Positions 24,399 through 32,400 of a stretch of DNA of 64,000 nt are shown in pieces (positions within the stretch are counted from its first letter, which is position 1; every line of letters starts with the position of its first letter). A model generated the notes under the pieces. That model did no database searches. It saw only the letters and a list, made by a program, of their open reading frames with translations, and was not told the origin of the DNA. The translations under genes and the position numbers were made by a program. Origin of the DNA: Paenibacillus sacheonensis (GTDB lineage Bacteria; Bacillota; Bacilli; Paenibacillales; Paenibacillaceae); assembly GCF_009909195.1 (NCBI RefSeq), contig NZ_JAAAMU010000003.1:248001-312000 (forward strand). Reading direction: 5' to 3'.

Positions 24399-26242
24399 GC
24401 TTCTTTCTCCTCCTTGGCGTGCGGGATATGGAGCGTTACCGAGAATCCGTGCGGATGCAGCTGCTGGACGCTGAGCGAGGCATCCGGACCGAACGACAGG
24501 CGAAGCCGGGACAGAATGTTGCGCAGCCCTATGCCGTTATCCGAGCCGACCGCGCCATCCGGCCGATCTTCCTCTTGAATCGCCGCATTCAGCCCCGCAA
24601 GCTTCTCCGCCGGCATGCCGCATCCGTTATCCGATACGACGATGGTCAGCGATCCGTCTTCGCCGAGCGAGCTCGCGATGACGAGCTGGGCAGGCCGCTC
24701 CGACGGCGAGAAGCCGTGCTTGAAGAAGTTCTCGACGAGCGGCTGCACGATCATCTTGGGCATCCGGATATCGCGCGTCCTTTCGTCGATCATCAGGATC
24801 ACGTCGAGCGACTTATCGAACCGTTCCTTCTGCAGGTCGAGGTAAGCCTGCACGTAATCGAGCTCCTGGCTGAGCGTCACCTCGGCGTCCGCCATGTTCA
24901 TCTGGTACCGCATCATTTTGCCGAGCGACGTTACCAGGCCGTACACCTCCTTGTTGCCCTGCTGAAGCGCGACGGTACCGACGGATTGCAGGGCGTTGTA
25001 GAGGAAATGCGGGTTGACCTGCGCCTGCAGCGCCTTGAGCTGAATCGTCTTATTGGCGAGCTCGAGCCGGTATTCCTTCAAGATCAAATTGTTGATCGTC
25101 TGCATCATCGAACGGAATCGCTTCGCCAGCAGCCCGATCTCGTCGTTGCTCTGAATGTCGATCTGCACGCCGAGATTGCCGGAGTCGATCTTGTTGACGT
25201 AGCCGATCAACGCGAGCAGCGGCTTCGTGAACCGGAACGAGATGATCAAGGTGGCAATGACCGCCACGCCGAGGAAAGCGGCCCCGACCCACATGTTCAG
25301 CCATGCGGTCTTGTTGGCGGCGGCGTACAAATGGCTGTCCGGCGTCTGCTTGATCAAGAACCAGTTCATGTAGGGGGTGCTGACCTGCTGGTAGAAAATC
25401 ATCCCCTTGAAGCCGTCATGATCCCACTTGAAATGCCCTTGCTCGGCGCCGGCGCCGGCCGCGGTCCGAAACCAGCCGTCGTCCAGCCGCTGACCTACGT
25501 AATCGGGCTTCGACGACAGGATGAGCGCGCCGCTTTGGTCCACCACATAGAAATTTTCATTGCCGGCATCGTACAGCTGGCTGTTCAGATCGCTCAGCAC
25601 GCTCGTCTTCACGTCGATCGTCAGCTCCGCGAGCTGCTTGTCGCTCGGTGCGAGGAAGATCGGGCGGTGCAGCGAGAAGACGGGCTCCTCCTCCACCGGC
25701 GACTTGATGGGCAGGCCGTAGTTATGGCTGATATGCGTCGGTTCGATATAGGTTTTGGGCGCCATGGCGATCGTATTCGGTTCATGCTTCCCGACCTTGA
25801 TGTCGTCGTTCCACAGCAGGTAGCTCGTATTTTGGGCGGCGACGTACAGCCGGATTTTATAAAATTCCTTCATGCTCTGATAAATGTTGTACAAGTGGTC
25901 CTTGAGCAGATTGCGGTTCTCGATGACGTCGCTGATCCCGTTCGGGAACGATTCGTCCTCGAGGTTGTGCTCGAGCAAATAATACAGCGACCGCGGCACG
26001 TTCATCGAATTGTAGACGGCGAGCGACTTCTGGTTGATGTTGTTCATATAGTTCACGATGTTCGCGCTGCCGAGCGAGAGCAGGCGATTATTCTTCGTAA
26101 TCGCTTCTTTCGTGATGGATGAGCGGGTCTCGTGATAGGAAATCGCGATGGATGCGGCGATGGGCACGATGGTCGCGATCAGGAAGAGCAGCATCATTTT
26201 TTTGCGGATCGTGGCGTTCTTGAACAGGCTTCGGGCGGACAA
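24395..26242 (-). CDS. YesM-type sensor histidine kinase
   Basis: 615 residues from a TTG start. Membrane segment 1 is at about 18-38 (KMMLLFLIATIVPIAASIAI), an extracellular dCache-like domain follows, then a second membrane segment near 315-335, a HAMP linker, the His_kinase motif QAQVNPHFLYNALQSVG and the ATPase N-box PLVENFFKHG, with DNGCGMP and GIGLRNILSRL. TTG 26242 is chosen because AAAGGAGG (minus strand, 26252-26259) is 9 nt upstream; the ATG at 26287 lacks a ribosome site. It forms an operon with the YesN gene and probably senses an extracellular sugar or glycan fragment. Confidence 0.9.
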   Translation of the reverse strand: MSARSLFKNATIRKKMMLLFLIATIVPIAASIAISYHETRSSITKEAITKNNRLLSLGSANIVNYMNNINQKSLAVYNSMNVPRSLYYLLEHNLEDESFPNGISDVIENRNLLKDHLYNIYQSMKEFYKIRLYVAAQNTSYLLWNDDIKVGKHEPNTIAMAPKTYIEPTHISHNYGLPIKSPVEEEPVFSLHRPIFLAPSDKQLAELTIDVKTSVLSDLNSQLYDAGNENFYVVDQSGALILSSKPDYVGQRLDDGWFRTAAGAGAEQGHFKWDHDGFKGMIFYQQVSTPYMNWFLIKQTPDSHLYAAANKTAWLNMWVGAAFLGVAVIATLIISFRFTKPLLALIGYVNKIDSGNLGVQIDIQSNDEIGLLAKRFRSMMQTINNLILKEYRLELANKTIQLKALQAQVNPHFLYNALQSVGTVALQQGNKEVYGLVTSLGKMMRYQMNMADAEVTLSQELDYVQAYLDLQKERFDKSLDVILMIDERTRDIRMPKMIVQPLVENFFKHGFSPSERPAQLVIASSLGEDGSLTIVVSDNGCGMPAEKLAGLNAAIQEEDRPDGAVGSDNGIGLRNILSRLRLSFGPDASLSVQQLHPHGFSVTLHIPHAKEEKEA

Positions 26243-26321
26243 AGCGGCGCGCCTCCTTTGCCGGATGCGGATTTTAGCTATAAACATACGTCAAGGAAGC
26301 GAGAGCGGTCAATATCGGCAG

Positions 26322-26347
26322 ATCAATATATTCCACCTTGCAGTTCA
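26322..26347. promoter_or_regulatory. Candidate regulator site 1, before the permease operon
   Basis: Contains ATATTCCACCTTGCAGTTCA preceded by ATCAAT. The same 26-bp sequence, with two differences, occurs at 28195-28220 before the binding-protein gene. It lies in the divergent region between the kinase gene and the permease gene. Confidence 0.6.
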
Positions 26348-26419
26348 CGATCTTCCGTCGAAGGGAACGGCGGTTCGCGGCTATACTAAGTACCATGAGT
26401 AAGGAGAGGGGACATCTTT

Positions 26420-27316
26420 GTGCATAATACGAGAAGCAGAACCAGATGGAGCGAATGGCTGCAGCAGATGGTGTTCGTCGGGCCGGGGCTGCTTATTTTC
26501 CTGTTGATCGTGGCCGTACCTTTTTTCATGGGCTTTTATTATACGTTTACCGAATGGAACGGGCTTGACCTGAACAATGCCAAATGGACGGGCATGACGA
26601 ATCTGAAGCGCATCTTCACGGATGACGGCCGGTTCTGGACGGCTTTCGGCTTCACGGCGAAATTCACCGTTGCCGCCGTGGTCATCACGAACGTGCTGGC
26701 GCTCGCGCTCGGCATGCTGCTGACCCGGAACCTGAAGGGCCGCAGCGTGCTGCGGGTTATCTTCTTCCTGCCGAACGTCATCGGCGGCTTGCTGCTCGGT
26801 TATATCTGGTACTTCATCTACACGCGCGGTTTCGCGGCCATCGGCGAAGCGACCGGCTGGCATCTGTTCAACCTGCCATGGCTGGGCACGCCGGCCACCG
26901 GGTTCTGGGGCATCGTCGGCGTCTTCGTCTGGCAGACCTCCGGCTACATGATGATTATCTATATCGCCGCCATTATCGGCGTGCCGAAGGACTTGTCCGA
27001 AGCCGCCCGGATCGACGGCGCGTCGGCGTGGCAGACGTTCCGCAGCATTACGTTCCCGCTGATCATGCCGGCGATCACGATCTGCTTGTTCTTGACGACA
27101 TCCAATGCGTTCCGCGTATTCGATCTGAATCTATCCTTAACCGGCGGCGGGCCGGGTTATTCGTCGGAATCGATCGCGCTGAACATTTACCGCGAGGCCT
27201 TGACGAACAGCCGCTACGGCCTCGGCACGGCGAAAGCGATGATCTTCTTCTTCGCCGTCGCGCTCATTACCGTGACCCAGGTTTGGGTGACGAAGAAGAG
27301 AGAGGTGGAAGCTTAA
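26420..27316 (+). CDS. Carbohydrate ABC transporter permease (MalF-like)
   Basis: Inner-membrane subunit of 298 residues with about six membrane segments, the first at about 14-38 (VFVGPGLLIFLLIVAVPFFM). The EAA loop that docks the ATPase is DLSEAARIDGASAWQTFRSI. It belongs to the CUT1 family of sugar and oligosaccharide importers. The GTG start has AAGGAGAGGGG 8 nt upstream. The stop is one base before the second permease. No ATPase gene is in the operon, as is usual where a shared MsmX-type ATPase serves many importers. Confidence 0.92.
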   Translation: MHNTRSRTRWSEWLQQMVFVGPGLLIFLLIVAVPFFMGFYYTFTEWNGLDLNNAKWTGMTNLKRIFTDDGRFWTAFGFTAKFTVAAVVITNVLALALGMLLTRNLKGRSVLRVIFFLPNVIGGLLLGYIWYFIYTRGFAAIGEATGWHLFNLPWLGTPATGFWGIVGVFVWQTSGYMMIIYIAAIIGVPKDLSEAARIDGASAWQTFRSITFPLIMPAITICLFLTTSNAFRVFDLNLSLTGGGPGYSSESIALNIYREALTNSRYGLGTAKAMIFFFAVALITVTQVWVTKKREVEA

Positions 27317-27317
27317 G

Positions 27318-28151
27318 ATGGAAACCAAACCGCGCTATTCGCCGCTGCTGCTCGGGCTCGAGCTGCTATGCTTCCTGCTTGGCCTGGCGTTTCTGATGCC
27401 GTTTTATTTTCTTATCATCAACTCGTTCAAGAAGCTGGGCGCCATTCTCCTGAACGCGGCGTCGCTGCCGGACAGCTGGGGCTTCGGCAATTTCAAGCGC
27501 GCCTGGGTCGCGATCGATTTTCCCGTCGTCTTCATGCATTCCTTCGTGATCACGTCGCTCAGCGTCGGCTGCCTCGTCGTGGCTGCGAGCATGACGGCTT
27601 ACCGGCTCGTGCGGAAGCCGACGACGTTCAATAAGCTGCTGTTCACGATCTTCGTGGCCGCGATGATCATTCCGTTCCAATCCGTCATGCTGCCGCTGAT
27701 GCGCATTACGTCGCTGTTCGAGCTGCGGGGACATGTGTACGGCATCGTCATCTGCTATATCGGCTTCGGCATCTCGCTGTCGGTGTTTCTGTTCCACGGC
27801 TTCATCAAGTCCGTGCCGCTCGAGATCGAAGAGGCGGCCGTCGTTGACGGATGCACCCCGTACGGATTATACTGGCGCGTCGTCTTCCCGCTGCTGAAAC
27901 CGATCTCCGTCACGGTGATCATCCTGAACGTGCTGTGGATTTGGAACGATTATTTGCTGCCGGTGCTGGTCATCAACGATGCCTTCACGACGATTCCGCT
28001 GGCGGTGCAGAAGTTTTTCGGCCAATATTTGCGCAAATGGGACTTGGCGATGGCGTCGCTTACGCTCAGCACGCTTCCGGTCATTGTTTTCTTCCTTTTC
28101 CTGCAAAAACATATTATCGAAGGCATTACAGCTGGATCAGTAAAAGGTTAA
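27318..28151 (+). CDS. Carbohydrate ABC transporter permease (MalG-like)
   Basis: 277 residues with six predicted membrane segments. The EAA loop is PLEIEEAAVVDGCTPYGLYW, and the C-terminal QKHIIEGITAGSVKG is the typical CUT1 ending. It is translationally adjacent to the MalF-like gene, forming the heterodimeric channel. The binding-protein gene follows after 144 nt that contain a second copy of the putative regulator motif, so the permeases and the lipoprotein are probably expressed at different levels. Confidence 0.92.
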   Translation: METKPRYSPLLLGLELLCFLLGLAFLMPFYFLIINSFKKLGAILLNAASLPDSWGFGNFKRAWVAIDFPVVFMHSFVITSLSVGCLVVAASMTAYRLVRKPTTFNKLLFTIFVAAMIIPFQSVMLPLMRITSLFELRGHVYGIVICYIGFGISLSVFLFHGFIKSVPLEIEEAAVVDGCTPYGLYWRVVFPLLKPISVTVIILNVLWIWNDYLLPVLVINDAFTTIPLAVQKFFGQYLRKWDLAMASLTLSTLPVIVFFLFLQKHIIEGITAGSVKG

Positions 28152-28194
28152 TATGCCATACTAAAACCCTATTAATTCCTTATTGAAAGCGTAA

Positions 28195-28220
28195 ATCAAA
28201 ATATTACACCTTGCAGTTCA
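28195..28220. promoter_or_regulatory. Candidate regulator site 2, before the binding-protein gene
   Basis: Contains ATATTACACCTTGCAGTTCA preceded by ATCAAA; 24 of 26 bases match site 1 at 26322-26347. It is 75 nt upstream of the lipoprotein start. Confidence 0.6.
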
Positions 28221-28295
28221 ATTTATTCGGTGTTTGTCACGAAGCATTCACAATATAATCATCCATGTAGTCACAATTCATTTGGGAGGTAACCC

Positions 28296-29630
28296 ATGAA
28301 AAAGATTCTTGCACTTACGTTTGCGACCGCTTTGATCGCGAGCGGCTGTTCCAGCAACAACGGGGGTAACACGAATAACGCAGCAGGCGGCAATGCGGCC
28401 GATACCGGCAATGCCGCAGCGAATACGAACACGAACACGGCGACAAATACAAACAAGCCGAAAGAAGACGTCACGATTAAAGTATTTCAATTCAAAGTCG
28501 AAATTTCGAATGCGCTTGCCAAAATGGCGGAAGAATACGAGAAAGAAACCGGCGTGAAGGTGGAAGTCGAAACGCACGGCGGCGGCGAGGACTACAGCGC
28601 GCTGCTCAAGGCGGAGCTGGCGGCAGGCGAAGAGCCCGAGATCATCACGTCGTCCGGCTGGTCCGGCTTCGATCCTTACGCGGACCGCGCGGTGGATCTG
28701 TCGAACGAACCGTGGGCGAAGGATCTGGTGGACGCTTCCCGCGCCCAAATTACCCGCGACGGCAAGCTGCTCGGCATGCCGATGAACCTCGAAGCTTACG
28801 GCATTACGTACAATAAGGATCTGTTCGCGAAAGCCGGCATCGCGGAGCTGCCGCAAACGCTCGACGAGCTGGAAGCGGACTGCAAGAAGCTGCAGGAAGC
28901 GGGCATTATTCCTTTCGCGCTGACGAACGAATGGTGGTCGCTCGGCATTCACACGCTGAACATCGCGAACGCGACGCAAGCCGATCCGGCTGCCTTCATC
29001 GACGCGGTGAAAGCGGGCACGAAGACGTTCAAGGACGATGCGCACACGAAGGCATGGGTTCGCCTCGTGGACATCATGTTCGCGAACGGCCAGAAAGCCG
29101 CGCTGACGACGGACTACAACACGCAGGTCGCTGAATTCGCCGCAGGCAAGTATGCGATGATCCAGCACGGCAACTGGATCCAAGGCATGGTGGACGAAGT
29201 GAATCCGGACCTCAACCTCGGTCTGATGCCGGTACCGACCGAAGACGGCAAGCCGAACGTGTTCACGGGCGTGCCGAGCAACTGGGTCGTGAACAATAAA
29301 TCGAAGCATCCGGATGAGGCGAAAGCGTTCCTCAACTGGATGGCCACGTCCGAGACGGGCAAGAAATTCGTCGCGACGGACTTCAAATTCATCCCGTCCA
29401 TCTCGTCCATCCCGGCTGACCCTGCCGCGATCGGCAAGATCGGCGCAGACTTCGCGGCCTTCTCCGCGGCGCATCCCGATCAAGTCAAAGGCTGGCAGTG
29501 GGACCGGTTCCCGGATGGCATCACGCAGCAGTTCGGCGCGGCGATGCAGGACTACATGGGCAAACGAATCAAAGCCGATGAGCTGCTTGGGCGGTTTGAC
29601 AAAGCGGTTGCTGATATTGTGAAGAAGTAG
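28296..29630 (+). CDS. Carbohydrate ABC transporter substrate-binding lipoprotein
   Basis: 444 residues. Signal peptide with lipobox ASGC gives an acylated Cys at about residue 19, followed by an Asn/Gly/Ala/Thr-rich linker to about residue 60. The CUT1 solute-binding fold follows, with MPMNLEAYGITYNKDLFAKA as the characteristic segment and VPSNWVVNNKSKHPDEAKAF near the C-terminal lobe. It is anchored on the outer face of the membrane and feeds the permeases at 26420 and 27318. GGGAGG precedes the ATG. A copy of the palindromic repeat element begins a few bases after its stop. The sugar is unknown. Confidence 0.93.
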   Translation: MKKILALTFATALIASGCSSNNGGNTNNAAGGNAADTGNAAANTNTNTATNTNKPKEDVTIKVFQFKVEISNALAKMAEEYEKETGVKVEVETHGGGEDYSALLKAELAAGEEPEIITSSGWSGFDPYADRAVDLSNEPWAKDLVDASRAQITRDGKLLGMPMNLEAYGITYNKDLFAKAGIAELPQTLDELEADCKKLQEAGIIPFALTNEWWSLGIHTLNIANATQADPAAFIDAVKAGTKTFKDDAHTKAWVRLVDIMFANGQKAALTTDYNTQVAEFAAGKYAMIQHGNWIQGMVDEVNPDLNLGLMPVPTEDGKPNVFTGVPSNWVVNNKSKHPDEAKAFLNWMATSETGKKFVATDFKFIPSISSIPADPAAIGKIGADFAAFSAAHPDQVKGWQWDRFPDGITQQFGAAMQDYMGKRIKADELLGRFDKAVADIVKK

Positions 29631-29634
29631 GTGA

Positions 29635-29882
29635 GAAGAGCAGGACCTGCGGTCGGTATGGGTTTCCAAGCTTATACTTTCAAAGTAGGTTTTCTTACGA
29701 AAACCCTCAGCTGTTGTAGTCGGATTTCTTGAATTGGTAAATTCAGAAATGGTTGAAATCCGACTACAAAGGCGAACGCTTGAGGTGATTGGTTTGCGTT
29801 GCCTGTCGGAAGACAGGAAATGCAGCATTCACCGGCTTCGTAAGCATAAGCATCGCTCCAACTCCATACCGACCTCCGGTCC
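29635..29882. repeat. Palindromic intergenic element, copy B
   Basis: Same organisation as 2979-3120. It starts with GAAGAGC, 4 nt after the lipoprotein stop. Outer arms are GGACCTGCGGTCGGTATG (29643-29660) and CCATACCGACCTCCGGTCC (29864-29882). Inner arms TTGTAGTCGGATTTC (29714-29728) and GAAATCCGACTACAA (29755-29769) are a perfect 15-bp inverted repeat, followed by AGGCGAACGCT. Compared with copy A it carries two insertions, one of which (29674-29705) can form its own hairpin. Confidence 0.75.
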
Positions 29883-29909
29883 CTCTTTCACCACTTTGTG
29901 TGGGGAATG

Positions 29910-29953
29910 AAAGCCGCCTGACCCTTGCAGTACTCGGGGTCAGGCGGCTTTGT
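29910..29953 (+). terminator. Terminator of the importer operon
   Basis: AAAGCCGCCTGACCC pairs with GGGTCAGGCGGCTTT around a 12-nt loop, followed by GTTTTG. It lies behind repeat element B. Confidence 0.85.
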
Positions 29954-30115
29954 TTTGCTGGCAGGCGGCTGAAACAACAGGCTGCCTCGCGCTGATTATA
30001 GGGTATGACCGTAACTTTTTCCGACGTCTCACGTCTATTTCAATGCCATATGGGATAAATTAACAAACACTGTTCGCCTGCCTTACCGTAAACAACGAAA
30101 GGAGGGTTTCTCGTC

Positions 30116-30706
30116 ATGCCATCCAAAACCGAAAAGGAAAAGATGATCAGCGGGGAGCTTTACAACGCCGGCGACCCGGAGTTGGTACAGGAGCGGTTAC
30201 GTGCGCGCCGAATCTCGCGGTTGTTCAATGAGTCGCTCGAAACGGAGGATGAACGAAGAAGAGAGCTCCTCGGGGAATTGTTCGGTTCAACGGGCTCCCG
30301 TTATTACGTTGAGCCGACCTTTCGCTGCGATTACGGCTACAACATCCATGTCGGCGAGAATTTCTATGCGAATTTCGATTGCGTGTTTCTCGACGTGTGC
30401 GCGATTCGATTGGGCGATAACTGCTTTCTCGGCCCCGGCGTGCATATTTACACCGCGACGCATCCCTTAGATGCCGAGGAGCGAATATCCGGAGCGGAAT
30501 TCGGCAAGCCGGTCACGATCGGCAGCAGCGTATGGATCGGCGGCCGCGCAGTCATTAACCCGGGCATTACGATCGGTAACAATGCCGTTATCGCTTCGGG
30601 AGCGGTCGTGACGAAGGACGTCCCCGACAATGTAGTCGTCGGCGGAAATCCGGCCAAGGTCATCAAGCTTATCGGTGTCGTACAGGATCGCGAGCCATCG
30701 AACTAA
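30116..30706 (+). CDS. Maltose/galactoside O-acetyltransferase-like hexapeptide-repeat protein
   Basis: Cytosolic trimeric left-handed beta-helix acetyltransferase, 196 residues. The N-terminal Mac domain starts [18 protein letters not shown]. Hexapeptide repeats follow, with [14 protein letters not shown] carrying the catalytic histidine and [19 protein letters not shown] and [20 protein letters not shown] closing the helix. The enzymes acetylate C6 of sugars, often as detoxification of excess sugar. GAAAGGAGGG lies upstream and a terminator follows at 30757. It may be an independent unit rather than part of the importer operon before it. Confidence 0.9.
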   Translation: MPSKTEKEKMISGELYNAGDPELVQERLRARRISRLFNESLETEDERRRELLGELFGSTGSRYYVEPTFRCDYGYNIHVGENFYANFDCVFLDVCAIRLGDNCFLGPGVHIYTATHPLDAEERISGAEFGKPVTIGSSVWIGGRAVINPGITIGNNAVIASGAVVTKDVPDNVVVGGNPAKVIKLIGVVQDREPSN

Positions 30707-30756
30707 TCGCAGCCCTGTATACGATCGGATTACAATCGCAGCATGGGCGCATGCGT

Positions 30757-30804
30757 AAAACAGGCCGAGGCCGTACCCGTTCGAGGTACGCTTCGGCCTG
30801 TTTT
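30757..30804. terminator. Terminator of the acetyltransferase gene
   Basis: AAAACAGGCCGAGGCCGTACC pairs with GGTACG-CTTCGGCCTGTTTT around a short loop; the U-tract is present on both strands, so it could act bidirectionally. Confidence 0.8.
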
Positions 30805-30831
30805 CGCAGACAAGGTTTTTAGGACAAGGGG

Positions 30832-30948
30832 TTACTCGCCGTCCAAGGCGTCCAGAACGGCCTTCGCGCCGTACGTTGCCGTCATGTCATCATGCTCCGT
30901 CATGCCCGGGGATGCTGCCGCCGGGCGGGATTTGTCCAAGTATAGCAT
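30832..30948 (-). CDS. Possible 38-residue ORF or gene relic
   Basis: Minus-strand frame beginning MLYLDKSRPAAASPG and ending TATYGAKAVLDALDGE, with its stop 28 nt from the bidirectional terminator at 30757. Codon use looks like coding DNA but there is no ribosome site, so it may be the 3' relic of a lost gene. Not recognised. Confidence 0.2.
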   Translation of the reverse strand: MLYLDKSRPAAASPGMTEHDDMTATYGAKAVLDALDGE

Positions 30949-30996
30949 ACTTTCGAGGCGTTATGGGAATGGGGAATAGAACAGCGGATGAACGAA

Positions 30997-31036
30997 AACC
31001 AGCCGAAGCGCAGAAGCGCTTGGGCTGGTTTTTTTA
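30997..31036 (+). terminator. Orphan terminator
   Basis: AACCAGCCGAAGCGC pairs with GCGCTTGGGCTGGTT around AGAA and is followed by T7. No plus-strand gene ends between the 30757 terminator and this one, which suggests a short non-coding transcript. Confidence 0.65.
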
Positions 31037-31421
31037 TGCGGATCGCGCCTGCAGCCTATACCAAGCCCCGCTCCATCGTCTTGACGATGAGGTTGGCGAA
31101 CAAGCCGTCACACCTCGCTGCCACGCGCAATATGTATCATTTGCATGGGGGACGGCGAGTAAAATACGACACATTGCGCCCCGGAAGACAGCTGCCCGGG
31201 AAAGAGGGATGAATGGCCGAAAGCCTTGCCGCGCCTGAGGCGGCGCGCCGAACGGACATGACAATTCATATTCGACATATATACGATCGCCCGCGAAATT
31301 TTCTAGTATAGGACGTATGAACGGGCAGGGCGTTTATGAATACGCTTGCTCGGGGGATCATCGTCCGCCTTCATTAGGAATACGGAAGCGGGGTCAGGGG
31401 TCAAGGGAAAGGAGTCGGTAG

Positions 31422-32384
31422 GTGTTGAAAGCAAGTCAAGAGGTGGCGCTTCGGACGCAGCTTGGAACGACGAACAGGAAGACGTCCTGGCGAAGAAAAA
31501 TCCTGCACAATTGGGAGCTGTACTTGTTTATAGCGCCGTGCATGCTGTACTTCATCATCTTTAATTACGTGCCGATGTACGGGGTTCAGATCGCCTTCAA
31601 AAATTTCCTGCCCGTCAAGGGCATCGCCGGCAGCGATTGGGTCGGCTTCGATCACTTCGAACGGTTCTTTCATTCGTATTATTTCTGGGATCTCCTGTGG
31701 AACACGTTCAGCATCAGCTTGTACGAACTGGCGATCGGATTCCCGCTGCCGATCCTATTGGCGCTGGCATTCAATGAAATCAAGAACGGCCTGTTCAAGC
31801 GAAGCGTGCAAACGGTTACGTACGCGCCGCACTTCATCTCCATCGTCGTCATGGCGGGGATGATCATCACGTTCCTGAGCCCGTCGTCGGGAATCCTGAT
31901 CCGCATGATCGAGTGGGTCGGCCTGCAGCCGGCGAGTTTCCTGGAGGATCCGCGCTGGTTCAAGACGGTCTACGTCCTCTCGGGCGTGTGGCAGAGCGCG
32001 GGCTGGGGCACGATCATCTATCTGGCTGCCTTGTCGGCCGTCGATCCGCAGCTGCACGAAGCGGCGATCGTCGATGGAGCAAGCCGTCTCAAGCGGGTGC
32101 TTCATATTAATATCCCGACGATCATCCCGACGATCGCGATCCTGTTGATCCTCAACGTGGGCAACATCCTCGGCGTCGGGTACGAGAAGATCCTGCTGCT
32201 GCAAAACTCGTTGAACATCGAATCTTCCGATGTCATATCCACCTTCGTCTACAGGTCGGGCTTGCTCAGCAACCAGCTCAGCTTCTCCACGGCAGTCGGC
32301 TTGTTCAACTCCGTGGTCAATGCAATCCTGCTCTTGACGGTCAACCGAATTGCCAAAAAGACCAGCGACAACAGTCTCTGGTAG
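31422..32384 (+). CDS. LplB-type polysaccharide ABC transporter permease
   Basis: 320 residues with about six membrane segments, the first near 30-50 (YLFIAPCMLYFIIFNYVPMY). NYVPMYGVQIAFKNF is the LplB/YtcP-type signature, and the EAA loop is DPQLHEAAIVDGASRLKRVL. The C-terminus KKTSDNSLW is characteristic of the subgroup. GTG 31422 has AAAGGAG 7 nt upstream. With the next two genes it forms an importer for oligosaccharides; the GH130 gene in the same run suggests mannosides. No ATPase gene is present. Confidence 0.93.
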   Translation: MLKASQEVALRTQLGTTNRKTSWRRKILHNWELYLFIAPCMLYFIIFNYVPMYGVQIAFKNFLPVKGIAGSDWVGFDHFERFFHSYYFWDLLWNTFSISLYELAIGFPLPILLALAFNEIKNGLFKRSVQTVTYAPHFISIVVMAGMIITFLSPSSGILIRMIEWVGLQPASFLEDPRWFKTVYVLSGVWQSAGWGTIIYLAALSAVDPQLHEAAIVDGASRLKRVLHINIPTIIPTIAILLILNVGNILGVGYEKILLLQNSLNIESSDVISTFVYRSGLLSNQLSFSTAVGLFNSVVNAILLLTVNRIAKKTSDNSLW

Positions 32385-32400
32385 TTAGGAGGACGCATCG

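Larger units (their letters stand above)
29631..30115. other. Intergenic region with repeat element B
   Basis: 485 bp without a gene. It holds repeat element B (29635-29882), the terminator at 29910 and an AT-rich stretch (about 30040-30100) that probably contains the promoter of the acetyltransferase. Confidence 0.6.
30707..31421. other. 715-bp region without a clear gene
   Basis: Contains two strong terminators (30757, 30997), a possible minus-strand relic (30832-30948), a short palindrome AAGTAT-AGC-ATACTT at 30939-30953 and, near 31250-31320, AT-rich sequence likely to hold the promoter of the importer at 31422. The stretch 31040-31240 shows nothing recognisable. Confidence 0.5.

Noticed and set aside
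28182-28197. CcpA (cre) site candidate TTGAAAGCGTAAATCA before the lipoprotein gene
   Set aside because: The left half fits but the terminal CA is shifted by one base from the consensus; insufficient without other support.
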